Assembly: GCA_004151065.3 (NCBI GenBank)
Contig: NWUY0300045134.1
Location: forward strand, 1-18,945
Reading direction: 5' to 3'
DNA length: 18,945 nucleotides
DNA from: Larix sibirica
Lineage: Eukaryota > Streptophyta > Pinopsida > Pinales > Pinaceae
A program made the translations under genes and the position numbers. The notes below the pieces were generated by a model. It was not told the DNA's origin. It worked only from the letters and a program-made list of their open reading frames with translations, and did no database searches. Shown here piece after piece: positions 17,759 to 18,945 of the stretch; the stretch's first letter is position 1; every line of letters begins with the position of its first letter.

Positions 17759-18798
17759 AAGTGACCAAAGTGACTTTTTCCCAGCTTTAACTTTATTTTA
17801 TAAAGTTAAAGTGACTTTTTAATTTTGGGTGAGTGAAAATGACTTTTTAATGTGATAAAGTGAAAATATCACAACCATTGATTTGGTGACTCCAAGATTT
17901 AATCTTGGCCAGCCATTCAGAAGATGAAGAGACTGTTTTACGGAAAACAATCCTATGACTAGGGTGAGGTCACCAACATACTAGGTAGGGAGAGACTGAC
18001 ATATAAGACTACCAGCAGGCAAAAAAGACTCACAATCATACATATGACCATATTTAGACCAAGCAAATTCCAATTAAAAGAGATTAAGGAGAGAGGATTT
18101 ATGCACCTTATTTATGATGTTCAATCCAAGCCACTCCTAGCTCTGCTTTGAATCTGCGCCAACTTGCCCAAGCTTCAACCTGCAAAACTGATAAAGACAA
18201 CCTTCCTCAAACACATTTGATAATAATAAAGATTATTGATAAATTGAAAGAAGAACAAGAACATGAATCTATGAATCAACTTTCAATATAAAAATGTTAA
18301 TTAGTTCATCAAACATGACATTAACTCAGAATTTGTGAAGGGAAAGATGTCAAATCTCTAGTGAAACAATAGAAACAAGTACAATATTATCTCTTCTGTA
18401 CTTTGACACCTCGTGAAACCTTGACTCCAGGTCTCCTGCTTGTCTTCTCCAACAATCCCAGCGAATCTCTAGGTATACGAGGGAAAGGATATCAATGCAT
18501 AGGGAAAAAAGGGGATGGAGATGAGATCATTCCTCCAACATAACCTTACTTGAGAAAAAGGTTCCTCTCATGGTCTATCTCCCTTGATTTTATAGTAAGT
18601 GGAGATAGTTATGATCAGGTAGAAAGCAATTGTAAATAAGGGGGTAGTTACCTAAACTGTTAGAGTTTGCACTTTAATTCANGAATTCCACTCCACAGTT
18701 GATGGAAACAAAAGCAGTATGGTGCTCAATTGCAGATTAGATGTCTTTATGTTCAAATTCATGACCAAAAATTAATTGTGGTATCTCTGAAAATGCAG
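17759..18798 (+). other. Intron-like stretch upstream of the last exon
   Basis: No coding frame. Three copies of a gtgacttttt-type word lie near 17770, 17810 and 17840. An 8-bp stem hairpin (AACTTTAT-ttt-ATAAAGTT) lies near 17788-17806, and a perfect 17-bp palindrome CCAAGATT-T-AATCTTGG at 17892-17908. The text around the palindrome resembles conserved patches of plant LTRs, but no pair of repeats is visible. One N base is at 18682. Confidence 0.4.
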
Positions 18799-18945
18799 GA
18801 TCCACTTTCAAACCTAGTTAACCCAGCAAATACAATTGCCTCTCCTCCTTGGGAAGCTGATACCTATCCAAGTATAATAGCTGGACATCCGCATGAACCT
18901 AATAACATTTTTGTGGGATTGACTGACAGAGGTGTTTATGTGACT
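18799..18945 (+). CDS. TOPLESS-like corepressor, C-terminal WD40 exon, partial
   Basis: TOPLESS and related proteins are Groucho/Tup1-type corepressors in the nucleus: an N-terminal LisH/CTLH domain binds EAR-motif repressors and two WD40 propellers follow. After the acceptor aaatgcag the frame stays open to the window edge (49 codons) and reads LVNPANTIASPPWEADTYPS, then IIAGHPHEPNNIFVGLTDRG and VYVT. This matches the last blade of TOPLESS family members, where INPSAYL is followed by YPxVIAxHPxEPNQFAxGLTDGxVxVxEP. AHP is GHP and Q after EPN is N here. The expected end of the protein, about 40 residues later, lies outside the window. Upstream exons of a TOPLESS gene were not found, so this may be the end of a gene with long introns or a stray exon. 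A less favoured alternative is a later VARICOSE blade (PHRPDHIxLITGG). Confidence 0.72.

Noticed and set aside
1-18945. tRNA, rRNA or other structured RNA genes
   Set aside because: I looked for tRNA A/B-box pairs and CCA-end cloverleaf text and found none that I could defend; a covariance-model scan was not possible.

Overview
The window looks like nuclear DNA of a seed plant, most likely a large repeat-rich genome of the gymnosperm type (the taxon is inference). It is AT-rich. Its gene-like stretches are interrupted by GT-AG introns. A Ty1/copia element, a DUF4283-type LINE ORF1 relic, a plant LRR receptor-kinase fragment, a plant family-1 UDP-glycosyltransferase (UGT), a VARICOSE-like WD40 exon and a TOPLESS-like WD40 exon can all be recognised. 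There is no sign of bacterial operons, CRISPR, phage or organelle genes. Single N bases occur at 10236 and 18682.

Layout. 1-1054: tandem repeats with exact 58-bp and 88-bp periods, plus a 34-bp duplicated block. 1055-5608: a decayed Ty1/copia retrotransposon on the minus strand. Two diverged direct repeats of about 1.39 kb (the LTRs) flank a short interior in which protease, pre-integrase, reverse transcriptase and RNase H traces occur in the right order, with the integrase core missing. 5609-6180: an LTR-like fragment with a GC-rich cluster of hairpins. 6181-7330: AT-rich DNA with short duplications. 7338-8260: a broken DUF4283/zinc-knuckle ORF1 of LINE type. 8261-10545: repeat debris including a foldback element (9302-9448) and a degenerate GGTTAATGG-like minisatellite (about 9700-10140). 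10546-10893: an LRR receptor-kinase relic. 11169-12470: a UGT pseudogene on the minus strand with at least eight lesions, followed by two tandem duplications at its 5' end. 12471-15229: mostly unrecognised, with one coding-looking minus-strand stretch. 15230-15895: the best candidate for real coding sequence, two exons resembling the WD40 part of VARICOSE/EDC4, the mRNA-decapping scaffold. 17573-17758: a weak WD40-blade-like ORF. 18799-18945: a C-terminal TOPLESS-like WD40 exon running off the window.

Nothing here works as an operon or a multigene system. Most of the window is a graveyard of retroelements and plant gene fragments. The right-hand 4 kb may belong to one or two living, divergent WD40 genes. 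The most informative points are the clean lesion history of the UGT pseudogene, the VARICOSE-like and TOPLESS-like exons in the same orientation 3 kb apart, and the compact, integrase-deleted copia element. I found no convincing previously undescribed biological system. All family assignments come from reading motifs by eye; no database search was run.
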